Assembly (NCBI GenBank): GCA_021927905.1
Contig: BLLK01000046.1
Location: 682,001 to 746,000, forward strand
Origin: Chaetoceros tenuissimus
Taxonomy: Eukaryota; Bacillariophyta; Thalassiosirophyceae; Chaetocerotales; Chaetocerotaceae
Length of the DNA stretch: 64,000 nt
Direction: 5' to 3'
The position numbers were made by a program, and so were the translations under genes. The notes under the pieces are model-generated. The model did no database searches. It was not told the origin of the DNA and was given only the letters and a program-made list of their open reading frames with translations. This document shows positions 19,047-29,313 of the stretch, in pieces (position 1 is the stretch's first letter; the number at the start of each line of letters is the position of its first letter).

Positions 19047-20780
19047 ATGTCGAATTCTTCCAACAGGCTAGTGGTTCATTCATCTCGAGATGGAAAAGAA
19101 GTGAAACAGAAACGAATCGTATTGACTGAAGAAAAATATGTAGATACTCTCTCATCGATAGTTACTCGAGATTATTATCCTGCTATTCCCTCTCTTCAGC
19201 GTGACTGTGCTGTTTTGCAAAAGCGCTCAGAAGGAGATGTTACCGCAGCAGTTCAAATTAGGCGTGCAGCTAGAAGGTTGGAAGCGGAACAAGAACGAAA
19301 ATTACAAATTGAACAAGCCCAAGAATTGGAAGCGTTAGAGAATGGAGGCACCAGGAAACGTCCTAGAGCGTTGGAAATGGAAACTATTGATGGCTTTCAT
19401 AAACGAGTGACGAGTGAAGATAATGCAGATTTTGAACAGACTATGAAACGAGAAGTGAAGGAAAAGACAAAGGCCATGCAAATTGTTTATGGATCAACAG
19501 GGGTCGATTATAAGAATGTTCCTCAAAAATTATTAGAAAATTCTACTGCAAATGACGATTCTGTGACGAATAATGGCTCCAAACGATTGCAGATATGTGA
19601 AACACCTTTAATGGCATCTGATGCATTCAATGCTCCTGTGGAAAGAGTTCAAGTTGCGGGTACCACTTCCGACGGCAAAATGAAGACTTATTTCAATCCT
19701 TTATTTTTCACTCCTCAACAGAGTGAACAAGAACATGAAGCGTCAAATCAATTGAGTGAAAAGGCAAAGGAAGAATCATTGCTTTCTTTGGAAGACAGCA
19801 AGACTATGCCTCCTCCTGCGAACCTAAATGCTATGGTCCCCAAAATCATCGAAACATCACTTCCGAAAAAGAAAATGAGCGCAAACAAGAACAGTGGTAA
19901 CATGCACCTTGTAGAATACCAAGCAAAAGCGGCTACTATCAACAATGCAAATAGCAAGCAAATTATTCCTGCAAACACTAGATTTCAGTATCAAAATGAG
20001 TCCAGAATTGTGCTAAAGCAGAGTTTGGACATAGACATACAACAGGTATCTAAAGATACAACGAAACTTTCATATGAAACTGACTCATCTGTGACAGACT
20101 TGGATGCTACTCCTTTGTCAATCAATGAAGAAAGGAAACGTCGTATACAAAGACTTGAACTAGAAAGGAATACTCTCGTAGCAATGACTCCGCAAATTAT
20201 TCCGGGAGGTAGAGGTGATGAGGATGATTCACCTATAATAACCTGGGGTGATGTTGCTTCGACACCTCTAGTATCATCACGAGATCACGAAGTTAGTACT
20301 GATGTTTCTTTTGGGCAGACTTTCTCTTTGCCGAAAGAAAGTGATCGAGAAGAGGCGGCAAAAAAAGCAGAAGAAGAGAATAATAGAAAAGCAAAGCGAT
20401 ACAAAGAGGCAAGTTCTGTCGAGAGTCAGTCTATTGATACGAAAAGGAAATCAGGACAAAGATTGAATCAAGGTTCAATGCTTCTTGACCGAACAGCTTC
20501 TTTGACTCCTGCTGCTAGGGCACTGCTCAAGAAATCAACATCAAGAACACAAGGTTCTTCCAAGGTCACAGCTAGATCAGGATCTGCTTTTGGTTCAGCA
20601 TTACGAAGTTCCTATACACCGAAAGTAGAAAAGCAAAGCCTTTCAAAAAGGTCAAAGAATAGCAGCAAAGCGACCCCACTCCTTTCTCGTAAAAAGGAGA
20701 AAGCTAGTGCATCGTCTAGCTTATCTGGAAGTAAAACAAAGAAGATGGACATCACCACGTCAGGTTTACTCAAGTTTTAA
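19047..20780 (+). CDS. ESS2: Splicing factor ESS2 (DGCR14/Es2 family)
   Basis: A single exon of 577 residues. The N-terminal family block is clear ('VLTEEKYVDTLSSIVTRDYY', 'PAIPSLQRDCAVLQ'), followed by 'GFHKRVTSEDNADFEQTM', 'ETPLMASDAF' and the C-terminal 'TPQIIPGGRGDEDDSPIITW' leading into 'GDVASTPL' and 'LTPAARALLKKS'. ESS2 associates with the catalytic (C-complex) spliceosome in animals, worms and yeasts and is nuclear. Long Lys/Ser/Gln-rich disordered linkers are typical. The tail contains many Ser-Lys repeats, probably disordered. Length is similar to animal homologues. Confidence 0.9.
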   Translation: MSNSSNRLVVHSSRDGKEVKQKRIVLTEEKYVDTLSSIVTRDYYPAIPSLQRDCAVLQKRSEGDVTAAVQIRRAARRLEAEQERKLQIEQAQELEALENGGTRKRPRALEMETIDGFHKRVTSEDNADFEQTMKREVKEKTKAMQIVYGSTGVDYKNVPQKLLENSTANDDSVTNNGSKRLQICETPLMASDAFNAPVERVQVAGTTSDGKMKTYFNPLFFTPQQSEQEHEASNQLSEKAKEESLLSLEDSKTMPPPANLNAMVPKIIETSLPKKKMSANKNSGNMHLVEYQAKAATINNANSKQIIPANTRFQYQNESRIVLKQSLDIDIQQVSKDTTKLSYETDSSVTDLDATPLSINEERKRRIQRLELERNTLVAMTPQIIPGGRGDEDDSPIITWGDVASTPLVSSRDHEVSTDVSFGQTFSLPKESDREEAAKKAEEENNRKAKRYKEASSVESQSIDTKRKSGQRLNQGSMLLDRTASLTPAARALLKKSTSRTQGSSKVTARSGSAFGSALRSSYTPKVEKQSLSKRSKNSSKATPLLSRKKEKASASSSLSGSKTKKMDITTSGLLKF

Positions 20781-20914
20781 AAATTGTAATCATATCATTT
20801 TCTAGACTAAATCATCATGTCTACTTATTTTACAGCATCTCAAGTCACAACTATCTTGATGATTTGTCTCATTCCCAATGAAAAACTTTGATTACTGATG
20901 ATACAAATTATACT

Positions 20915-22360
20915 TCATTTCGTCAAGAGCTTCTTTCCTAAAATCTTGATGCACAAAACACCAATAGGAGCAGTCACACAGATTGCAAGAATTGCTGTTG
21001 ACTGTATTAGCTCTGCCCAATGGATGTAATTTGGGTATGACTCATTGTCTGCATCCATTGTATTCTTGACTCGGGATAACGGTAATGAACAAAGGGCTGC
21101 CTGTACCGTTGCTTTGGGCAACCATGCTAAGCTGATGAAAACTCTTTCCTTCAGAGATAAACTACTTCTATACGTCACCGCAAAAGCAATTCCTAGTCGT
21201 GTCGCTGATCCAATTCCTATGACAAGAATACTCTTTCCAATCGAACTTGAGGGGATGTTTTTGAAATTTAAAGCAGTGCCAATAAATGCAAACATTAGAG
21301 GCTCAAAGAATACATTCCACAATCTTGATATCTGCTGTTCGACTCTGTGTTGATGTCTATTCTCTTCATTTAGCGACCAGTAGTAGCTACTTACACATCC
21401 TCCAACCAAGCATCCAATTGCACCACTAGAGGGATACTGCAATTCTTTCATCCCAAACATTATAATTAATGAAGACATTGTCAAAACAAGTGATTTCTTC
21501 CATGACTTGTTTAAAAAAGTAGTGAAGTTCATTAAACTTCCGAGTAAAGTCCCAATGCCTAGTCCTAATAAAATTTCTATTGGACCGTGCAATGCTGATT
21601 GGAAAAGTGATTTATTCTCATCTGCGATTGCAAAGCCTATACATATAGTGAAACCTGTGATTGCAACAATGTCGTCCAAGCTTGCTGAGGCAATGATCAA
21701 AGAAGGGATCCCCTTTTCAACACCATACCCTTCATGTTGTAGTTTCAACATTCCATTTACGACTACAGCAGGACTGACTGCTGCAAGAATAAATCCAAGA
21801 GAGATGCTTAACCAAAAAGGCATTCCGAAAATAAATATTCCACAAAGTGCTGTCACGATTGCTTCGAAACATCCTGGAATCAATGTCAGACGTAAAGTAA
21901 GATAGCTAGTTTTCTTCAACGACGATAGATCCAGCTCAAGTCCCGACCTTAGAAGAATGACTGCTAAGCCAGCCGAGGTGAAGATACCACTTAGGTCTTC
22001 GTTAGGCGGTGTTTGGGAAGACAGATTTCCAACCAAAAGACCAACAGTAAGCATTCCTAGCATGGAAGGTAAATGAACTAGCTTGAAGATGTAACCTCCC
22101 GAATAACTGCATGACCACAAGGTTGCAAAGTATACAATTGTCTCAATTTGCATACTTGATGCATCGAGAGATAATGAGACGAGATAGAGGCATGCTCCGG
22201 TTAGTAAGATAATTATAAATTCAAATAAGTGCTCAATATGTTTGTCATGAGCAGCTGATGATTCATTTGAATTAGGTTCAGTTTCAACCTCGATTTGATT
22301 CAAGGAAGTTTCATTCTTATCCTCTACTTCGATATCTTCAATGGTCCTTTCCATTTTCAT
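20915..22360 (-). CDS. SLC9B/NHA-type sodium/proton antiporter
   Basis: A single exon of 481 residues, with an acidic cytosolic start then about 12 hydrophobic segments. Diagnostic stretches are 'HLPSMLGMLTVGLLVGNLS', 'GLAVILLRSGLELDLSSLKK', 'AAVSPAVVVNGMLKLQHEGY', 'GVEKGIPSLIIASASLDDIV' and 'AITGF'. Asp229-Asp230 form the double aspartate of the CPA2/NHA ion site. This set is closest to animal SLC9B1/2 (NHA) rather than NHE. It should exchange Na+ or Li+ for H+ across plasma or organelle membranes. It is divergent from the small secreted protein at 22541. Confidence 0.92.
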   Translation of the reverse strand: MKMERTIEDIEVEDKNETSLNQIEVETEPNSNESSAAHDKHIEHLFEFIIILLTGACLYLVSLSLDASSMQIETIVYFATLWSCSYSGGYIFKLVHLPSMLGMLTVGLLVGNLSSQTPPNEDLSGIFTSAGLAVILLRSGLELDLSSLKKTSYLTLRLTLIPGCFEAIVTALCGIFIFGMPFWLSISLGFILAAVSPAVVVNGMLKLQHEGYGVEKGIPSLIIASASLDDIVAITGFTICIGFAIADENKSLFQSALHGPIEILLGLGIGTLLGSLMNFTTFLNKSWKKSLVLTMSSLIIMFGMKELQYPSSGAIGCLVGGCVSSYYWSLNEENRHQHRVEQQISRLWNVFFEPLMFAFIGTALNFKNIPSSSIGKSILVIGIGSATRLGIAFAVTYRSSLSLKERVFISLAWLPKATVQAALCSLPLSRVKNTMDADNESYPNYIHWAELIQSTAILAICVTAPIGVLCIKILGKKLLTK

Positions 22361-22540
22361 TATTGAATCATTCTACGTACGTCTAAACGAATGCAGAAGT
22401 GAGATGATTTGAGAGCTTTTATGAATGAAATTTGAAATAAGAAAATGAAATTGAAATTTCTATTTAATCCTTTGTTTCTATTCAAAGCAACTGTAGTACC
22501 TAGTGGTGGTTTTTTGTTGTAAGACAAATGTCCATATACA

Positions 22541-22894
22541 ATGAAAGTAATTATTTACCTTTTATTCATCATCCTTTGCTGTCAGTTCACTCAATCGAGT
22601 TCGGCGCCTACAAACTATAAGAAACCTCAGCCTTCTAATGAACACTGTATCATCACGATCGAAACAATGCAAAGCAACCAATCGATTCGATGCTTGGGCT
22701 GTTCTTTAGCCAAAGAAGAGTGCGATGAAGGATGCCAACCTCTTTTAGAGGCACTCCTAAAACACTGCAAAGGAGTAAATCTTCCAAGATTTTACTTCTA
22801 CGATCCCTTCAATTCACTTGGAGGAAATTTTGATGATGAAGCTACACAGAGAACGCTTTTATCATCAGCTACAAAGTGCGGTTGCGAATGGTAA
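22541..22894 (+). CDS. Small secreted Cys-rich protein, unknown
   Basis: 117 residues with a strong signal peptide (MKVIIYLLFIILCCQFTQS). The mature part has eight cysteines, in the order C, C-x2-C, C-x3-C, C, C-x-C ('IRCLGCSLAKEECDEGCQPL', ending 'KCGCEW'), suggesting a disulphide-bonded extracellular domain. No family is recognised. It is divergently arranged, 180 bp from the antiporter start. Confidence 0.6.
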   Translation: MKVIIYLLFIILCCQFTQSSSAPTNYKKPQPSNEHCIITIETMQSNQSIRCLGCSLAKEECDEGCQPLLEALLKHCKGVNLPRFYFYDPFNSLGGNFDDEATQRTLLSSATKCGCEW

Positions 22895-23340
22895 CAATGT
22901 TATGAGATACTTTGAATCACTTCTTTGATTTGCTATGAAGAGGTCTTTGATAAAACAATTTACAAACATCCCATCAGGATATTTTTAGATGAACCAGGGG
23001 GATGACTTCATGATTACAACCTGAGAACCAAAGTGTGTACGAGATTTGGAGGTGTTAGAAATGAAGGAGCACATGTGAAGAAACATTTGAGGTTAACATG
23101 ACCAAGGATAAGTTCAATGAAATAGAATTGACACCAGCTTCTTTATAAAGAAATTATCTTATGAGTTTATTGAAACACCTATTTTTCATCTCTCATCTTT
23201 GGTTTCTTCTTCCCAGCTTTCCGCTATTTATGGTGTTATTAGGCACTGCTCACGGTAGGCTTCCCAAGCAACTGCGATGAAAAAAAGGGCATCTTCACTA
23301 ACGAATCATGAGTCGTAATCATCACCATCGTTGTTTTTTT
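22895..23340. other. Gene-free stretch
   Basis: No coding frame with protein-like composition, no recognisable element. It begins the decayed zone that runs to about 27.9 kb. Confidence 0.3.
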
Positions 23341-23987
23341 TTAAGGGGAGCAGCCACAGGACGGCATATAAGAGGTATTAGTTCGAATACCCCCTGCAAA
23401 GCCTACACTTCCTGGAGACCCTACCGCTCCACAGGTCTTGCACGTTGCGGATTCCTTGAATCGACAGTACGACTCCCTATGGCCTGCATTCCCACACCAT
23501 TCACAATGTACAATACCCTCTGGTGCAACTCCAATGCAATTCTTACGAAAGGCATCTTTAATATTCTTTCCGTACTCCTTATGCAAGTTTGAGCAATCAC
23601 GACACCATTTTGTCCAGTGTGGTGCATTCCCACGTCCTTTCTCATTATACACCCTAGCTTGCCTCATGGTTTGCTCGAAGCTCTCATTGCAATCAATACA
23701 CTGAATCTGGTCAACATTAAATGACTCTCGTTCCAGCTTGTATTGCTTCCTACATGGCTTGCAACGAAGGCCTCGTCTCTGAAAGTTAGACTGAACTCGT
23801 CCTCACAATCAATGCATTCGATCCATTGAGAAATGTTGCCAACGGGAGGACTCAAGGCCTTCTTCTTCTTTGTTCTGCATGACTTACAACGCTTTGGTAT
23901 CTGAAAACCCTTGCTTCTGTAGAATGCTTGCTCGCTTGGCGAAAAGGGAAACGTCTGGTAGCAACTACTACAGGTTAGCGTCTGCAT
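23341..23987 (-). pseudogene. Frameshifted zinc-ribbon (zf-trcl-like) gene
   Basis: Read on the minus strand from ATG 23987. The first zinc module is intact ('CSSCYQTFPFSPSEQAFYRS' ... 'RCKSCRTKKK'). The second begins as 'IECIDCEDEFSLTFRDE', then the reading frame must switch at about 23780 to continue as 'RGLRCKPCRKQYKLERE' and the third module 'CIDCNESFEQTM...WCRDCSNLHKEYG'. The second module is also about 10 residues shorter than the first, so a deletion of roughly 30 bp that is not a multiple of three is likely. A last Cys-rich knuckle ('CEWCGNAGHRESYC') and a stop at 23343-23341 follow. Either a broken gene or an assembly error. Confidence 0.7.
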
Positions 23988-24660
23988 GGAATCTTGCTTA
24001 GGGGAATCAATCGAAATCAGATACTTGCGTTAGTTTTTTACACAGCACAAATTGTGGGAAGAAGCGAAGAGGTTTATCTTTGTCTTCCTTTGGAATTCCA
24101 GAACTATATGAGAGGATCAGTCAATTTATGTCAACGGATTGATCTCACGCTGAAGAATTAATCTTGGATCAGTCAATTTATATCAACGGATAGATCTCAC
24201 ACTTGGAGGGAACTCAATTCTGAAAATAAATATTGGAATCTCAGCCGGGAATGCGAATATGACCTTATCTAGCTCCATCCGCAAATCAAATCTGTTTCAT
24301 CAGAAATTTTTGAGCTAATTCTTCTATGCCAATTTGTAGTAGGAATACAATTGATTACTGAGTTCTGCCTCTGTTTCTGTGGCATCGTGTGGAGCACTGA
24401 ACTCATTTGGTTTCTTGGGTTAGCACAGGATGCAGGATATTATTTCCTTGAATCAATCTTCCTTACGACGTACTGTGTACTATCTATGGAAATGCTGACC
24501 TATATCTATTTGTGGCGTGGTGGTGACTAACTTTACTTTGGACGACGTGGGAGTACTGGGTATGATACGCATACGGTCTAAGAATTTGTATTCGTTGAAG
24601 CTCTATCTCATAGCTTTGAGTCAGTTTATCACATCCTTGACTCTATCTTGACAGTAGGAA
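23988..24660. other. Gene-free stretch with a short direct repeat
   Basis: No coding sequence recognised. It contains the two 35-bp copies at 24114-24200 listed separately. Confidence 0.35.
24114..24200. repeat. Direct repeat, two 35-bp copies
   Basis: Copies at 24114-24148 and 24166-24200 share GGATCAGTCAATTTAT(G/A)TC and AACGGAT(T/A)GATCTCAC, differing at two positions. The spacer is 17 bp. Neither copy lies near an intact gene; the nature of the element is unknown. Confidence 0.8.
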
Positions 24661-25993
24661 CAATATTGAAATCACTCACCATGTCAGGAGTAATATCATA
24701 CTTTGCAGCATAGTGCTGCTAGTCCTGAAGATTCTTCCAATGATTTCTAGTCATCTGTCCATTAGTAGTCACAACTCCAGTTCCCTTGTTCATGCTGATT
24801 GACAAAAGAGGAAGAGTATATACCTTCTCATAGGTTGCATCAGGAGCCTTAAGAGGCAATCCAAGAAGCTCATTTCCAGTGAAGGTCTCAAGACACTCAA
24901 TCTTTCCAAACTATTTGGTGAAGTATTCATTGTCCTTGTATACTTGACATGAAAGACCACGAGCTGATCTTGCACTCATGATAAATACCTCATCGGTAGC
25001 ATCAACATAGTATGTGCCATATTCACCATCTGGAAGAACGAAACAATTCGTTTGTCCATACATAGTCTCTGGACGAAGAGTCGCTGGTACAAGGTATATT
25101 CCCAACAATGCTTTCATCTTATCATGTCTTGCCTGTCCATGATCTGGTTCCAATACCTTCAATTTAATCAACACATATTCTTGTGGACCAACTTCTTCTC
25201 CCTCACTTCTATCATGATCAGCGCAAACCTGTCCATCTACAATGGAGTAAACATTGTTTCTCTTTCCAAACAAAATCTTTCCATTTTCGCGAAGAACACT
25301 GAATTGCCATCGGATAAATGCATCATAGTAGGGATTGACAAATGTCGTTATGAAAGAACGACGCCAATCGACATCAGATCCAAAATGCTTCACATGCTCT
25401 ACACCAATAGGTGGGAAATAACCAGACCAATGAAGTGCATCAAAAATATGAAGAATTTCTTCCTCTGGGACCATTTTCTTCAAAATTTTCCACTGACGAA
25501 CAATACCAGTTCCAGTCTTACTAAGAAGCTTTGTTTTCCCTCCCTTTGCCTTCTTATCTGGTTGCTGCTTCTTTGCCTTTTCTTCTGCAGCCTTTGCAAG
25601 CTCAGCTTCCATCTTTGCACGGACCTCGGGATTGTCTTCAGGAAATTGAGGAGGTACTCCATAGGTTTCAATTTCAGTCTTGAGCTATTACATCCAATGA
25701 GCACGAAAAGCATACATTATTTTTATATCTATAAGCATCACAAAAACAATATAATGAAATCTCTTCTTTCAGCTTGGCTGTGTGTGTCTCATTTTCTTCT
25801 AATGTGTCTTTTTACATTGAGCTCTGAATATTGATTCAATCAACTGAAAGAATGACCGACATGCAAGTGCCAATGTAACAATAAACTTCTCCTTGTCTTC
25901 ATCTGATGCATCGGATTGGAATACATTATCCTTCTCCCACAAAGGCTGTGCTCTGAATTTATTTGTACGAAGCGCATCACGCTTTGTTATCAT
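24660..25993 (-). pseudogene. Broken leucyl-tRNA synthetase (cytosolic type)
   Basis: The minus strand holds pieces of an archaeal/eukaryotic-type LeuRS in order. The start (25993-25870) reads 'TKRDALRTNKFRAQPLWEKD' and 'EKFIVT', after which the HIGH-motif region is missing. From 25689 the frame resumes as 'LKTEIETYGVPPQFPEDNPE' and continues with 'VDWRRSFITTFVNPYYDAFI', 'GPQEYVLIK', 'LRPETMYGQTNCFV' and editing-domain sequence ('GNELLGLPLKAPDATYEKVY'). In-frame TAG codons occur at 24913-24911 and 24721-24719. The KMSKS half and the anticodon-binding domain are absent. The organism must therefore have an intact copy elsewhere; this is a truncated, decaying duplicate. Confidence 0.88.
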
Positions 25994-27910
25994 TTGAATC
26001 TTTGAGTATAGACTTGATCAAGCTTGCCTCTAGCTGACCCTTACATCAACTGTTACGATCATTTTTTACAGCTCATTAATTGAGGAAAGGAAGTTCGTGT
26101 ATTTAAGAAATTGACAAAGCTTGAAGTAATGAAAGAAGACAAACAATACTTTTGGACTTCACAATGAAAGAAGGATGGATGCATTATAGGCCACTAAATG
26201 TTAAGCTTAACGGGTTGATTCAAGAAAGATTTCAGTCAAAAAGATCTTTATCAAATACGAAGATGAGGATGGTGAAAATACGAGCTAAGTGAGTTGTTCG
26301 AAATGAAAATACCTCTCTAATCCCTCGAAGAGCGAAGGGTAGTTAAGGAAAAGGAAAAACTGTTTCTTCCGTTTCCAAGTAATTCCATTCTTTGTACCAA
26401 AATAACTAATGGATAATTCGATCTCAGATTCAGATGACTAGAAGAAGTTATGAAGAGTGACGCGGTCTCATGCACTGAGTATAGAAAAGATGAAATGATG
26501 TCAACGAGAATGAACTCTCACCAAGCTTATGCAAAGTTGAGAGGAGAAATTGCAAAGGTATCCAATTTTCGGGATGCGAGCAAGAAAAAAGTATTTTTTC
26601 AACGTTAGCTTAGAAGTCAGGGCTATTTCATCTAAATGATGCTTTTGCTCTACTACTCTGACCAATTATCTACTCTCGGTGGATACTCCGCAAATTTTTA
26701 CATCATATAATTATTGTCACGTAGCTTGAGCAGGTTGCAGGGTAAGAGAACTGGACTTACCAAGAACAGATTAAAATAAGCGTGGACCATTGACTCTACG
26801 ATTCACCAACGAGAGATTGGGGCATAAGGAAAGAACACGATGAAGCAGAAAGGAAGTACAAGCAGAGAAATGATTTACACACTCTGAAGATTCTCCTCTC
26901 TAGACGAAGATAAAGAATGAACAGTGTACTTCCACAAGAGGCACAGGCAGGGGAAGTCGGCCCTTCATGTTCCATTTCCACGACTCCACAAGTGAACAAG
27001 GATAAACTTCGTATTTGTATGGAAAGACAACGTGAAGTTAGCAATAGAAGAAAAGCAACTTATTAATACGAAGATACACTCACCAAGTTGCAACCTACAC
27101 AGAAACCAAAATCGATACAAGATTGAAAAGAAAGTATTTGTTCAACGTTAGCTTCAGAAGTCAGGGTCATCACAACCCAAAGATCCAAACAAATGAATCA
27201 ACTTCCTACTGACACTCCAAGCCACGTGAAGGCCTTGAACAAGTTGGAGCGAGAGAAGCCGTGGACAAAGGAACAGTCACACAACCCAATCCATTGGTGA
27301 GATTGAGCGTAGATACAGGACAGATGTATTTCGTTTTTGCCAGAGAAAAAGAAAAGATGAAACGGCAACAATCGCTTACGCATTGCTACTTAGTGAACCC
27401 CAAACACCTCTCAACTACCATTTCTGGCGTATCAACTTGGTCCCAGGTTGGGTAAGTGAAAGTCGAGCTGCTTCAGACAAATGAATAACTACAAGTAATG
27501 GAAGGGGACGAACAGGCCAGGCCTGGGTTGCTAAGGATGAATCAACCCCAATCTCCTTTGGCGTCCAGAGATGGGTCATGTACAACCGTCCAGAGGACGA
27601 TCCTTTGTTAGTACATGGATTCCTTAACTTCCTGTTGCATGGTTTCATCAATGGTTCAATTTTCTCAACGAACAAATATCCTGTATCTAAAGCCTCCCCC
27701 CTCTACACAAAGGTTGAAGAGAGATGTAGTTCGCTATCGCATGCCTATTGTAGAAAGAAAAGAAAGGAGAGTGAGTATTTGTATTGACGGTAAGTGAACG
27801 TTGTATTTGGAGTCAAATCTGCTGTCAAATGAGTCTTGTTCTTCAACAGAAGCTAATGCATCTTTCATCTTCTTCTTTATCAACAACACGACACATGAAC
27901 ATGAACTTAC
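25994..27910. other. Gene-poor stretch with dispersed repeat and unidentified half-readable coding segment
   Basis: Most of the region has no coding sequence. A repeated block (about 26590-26623 and 27131-27168; GTATTT(T/G)TTCAACGTTAGCTT, then AGAAGTCAGGG) suggests old transposon or duplication remnants. Plus-strand sequence from about 27215 to 27787 reads protein-like in one frame if a 55-bp GT-AG intron (about 27456-27510) is removed, including 'GRTGQAWVAKDESTPISFGV' and 'LLVHGFLNFLLHGFINGSIF', but it lacks a good ATG. I cannot name it. Confidence 0.4.
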
Positions 27911-28552
27911 CTAGATAGACTTAGAAGCTTCCTTCAGAGCCTTCTGATGCAAGCGATGAGAGTACCGACGAATACGAAGCCCTTCAATGAAGTAGCCAGA
28001 TCCGAGCGGTTCTCCAGACGAACTGCTTGCCTTGAGAATTCCACGGGAGGGTGGACGCATCTCAGCTGATTTCTTCGGAAGATCACAATCTTTTGGACAT
28101 CCCTTATGAAGATACCAGTACTTATCGGCAAGCCTCCCAAGTGGTCTTTCACGAGTTTCACGATTTGGCGCAAATCTCACAGACCGGGAGGAGGAAGGAA
28201 GGTTGGATGCTCTGGAAGAAGCTCCGCTTGCAGCAGTAGCATTTCCACCAGTGTTGGTACATCCATCGGTTCCTTCCGTGCTTCCCGAAGCCGAGGTGCT
28301 ATCAGCACAGTCGACATCCGAGTCGCAACTCTTTCTGTGTACTAAGAATACAACAGAGAGAAACTTTGCAAACAATCCAAATCCTTCAGCCCGAGGGCTC
28401 TCTGGAGAGCTTGACTTTTCATCCTCACTGCTAGCAGCAAGGGGGGAGCGCGATGCAGGTGAGCCTGCGATGAGCTTACGAATTGGAAACTTCATCCTCG
28501 ATATTGCTTTACTTAAAGCTTGTGAGAAGAAGTGTTTGTTGAGACTGCTCAT
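27911..28552 (-). CDS. Ser-rich protein with SVRF motif, unknown
   Basis: 213 residues from ATG 28552-28550; the upstream extension of the frame has only a TTG. The N-terminal 30 residues are basic and helical ('SSLNKHFFSQALSKAISRMK'), the middle is Ser/Gly/Thr-rich, and the C-terminal third holds a better ordered block: 'SSSRSVRFAPNRETRERPLG', 'KYWYLHKGCPKDCDLPKKS', then 'RIRRYSHRLHQKALKEASKS'. The 'SVRFAP' part could be a docking motif. GC content is higher than in neighbouring genes. No family recognised; moderately confident that it is real. Confidence 0.6.
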   Translation of the reverse strand: MSSLNKHFFSQALSKAISRMKFPIRKLIAGSPASRSPLAASSEDEKSSSPESPRAEGFGLFAKFLSVVFLVHRKSCDSDVDCADSTSASGSTEGTDGCTNTGGNATAASGASSRASNLPSSSRSVRFAPNRETRERPLGRLADKYWYLHKGCPKDCDLPKKSAEMRPPSRGILKASSSSGEPLGSGYFIEGLRIRRYSHRLHQKALKEASKSI

Positions 28553-29313
28553 CAATTCTGTTGTTTTCTGTTTTGTTTGAGATGGCGGCTTGGTTCCAGA
28601 ATTGACACATGTGTGGCTAAAATAACTGAAGTACAAGCTTACGCATGCATTGTAGAAAAGGAGAAAGATGTAAACCAAAATCAAGCGGATAAAAACTCTT
28701 TTGAATTAGTTAATTATGGAATAACAATAAAAAAGCAATTGTAGATAATAATTTATAAACCAAAAAATATAAACTTTTGAACAGTGGCTACATTCTCTTT
28801 TGTCAACGCAATTCTGAAAATATGAGCAAAAAGTATATTTACAAAGAGATTAAATTTGGATTTATCATTGAATTCACTTTACATAAATAAGTACTAAATT
28901 ATTACTTTGATTGGGTAAAGCAAAAGAAAAGGAACAAAAACCTTGTAAATTCAATCTTTTGATATTCTTACAAAGTTAAAATAAAACATTATCTATACAA
29001 ACATACAGTCCAAAAGATCAGCATAGAGAAACGTGTATGGAACATAGTCAAATACACCAAATTTGCGCAAGATAATGTTGCATAGAAGAACCATATTCAT
29101 ATCCTCAGGACTATGATAATTTCAGAAATAATCAATCACCTTCTTTGGGAGTATTTCTAATTTATTACGAAAGCAATATGGCATGCAAATACATTAATTC
29201 TATACTTTGTGATATCGCCATTCCTTCCATTAGACGAACTCACATGCTTTATGAATTGATAGTGAAAAAGCTCAAGTAGCAACGAATTATCATCAATATC
29301 TTATCTTTTAAAG
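28553..29313. other. AT-rich intergenic region
   Basis: About 760 bp, strongly AT-rich, between the Ser-rich gene and the 3' end of the transaldolase gene (both on the minus strand). No coding frame or recognisable element. Confidence 0.35.

Noticed and set aside
18546-19063. Overlapping minus-strand frames in the gap before ESS2
   Set aside because: Mutually overlapping, low-complexity and without family resemblance; the region looks non-coding.
23640-23987. Programmed ribosomal frameshift in the zinc-ribbon gene
   Set aside because: No slippery heptamer is apparent and the second module is also shortened, which fits a deletion better.
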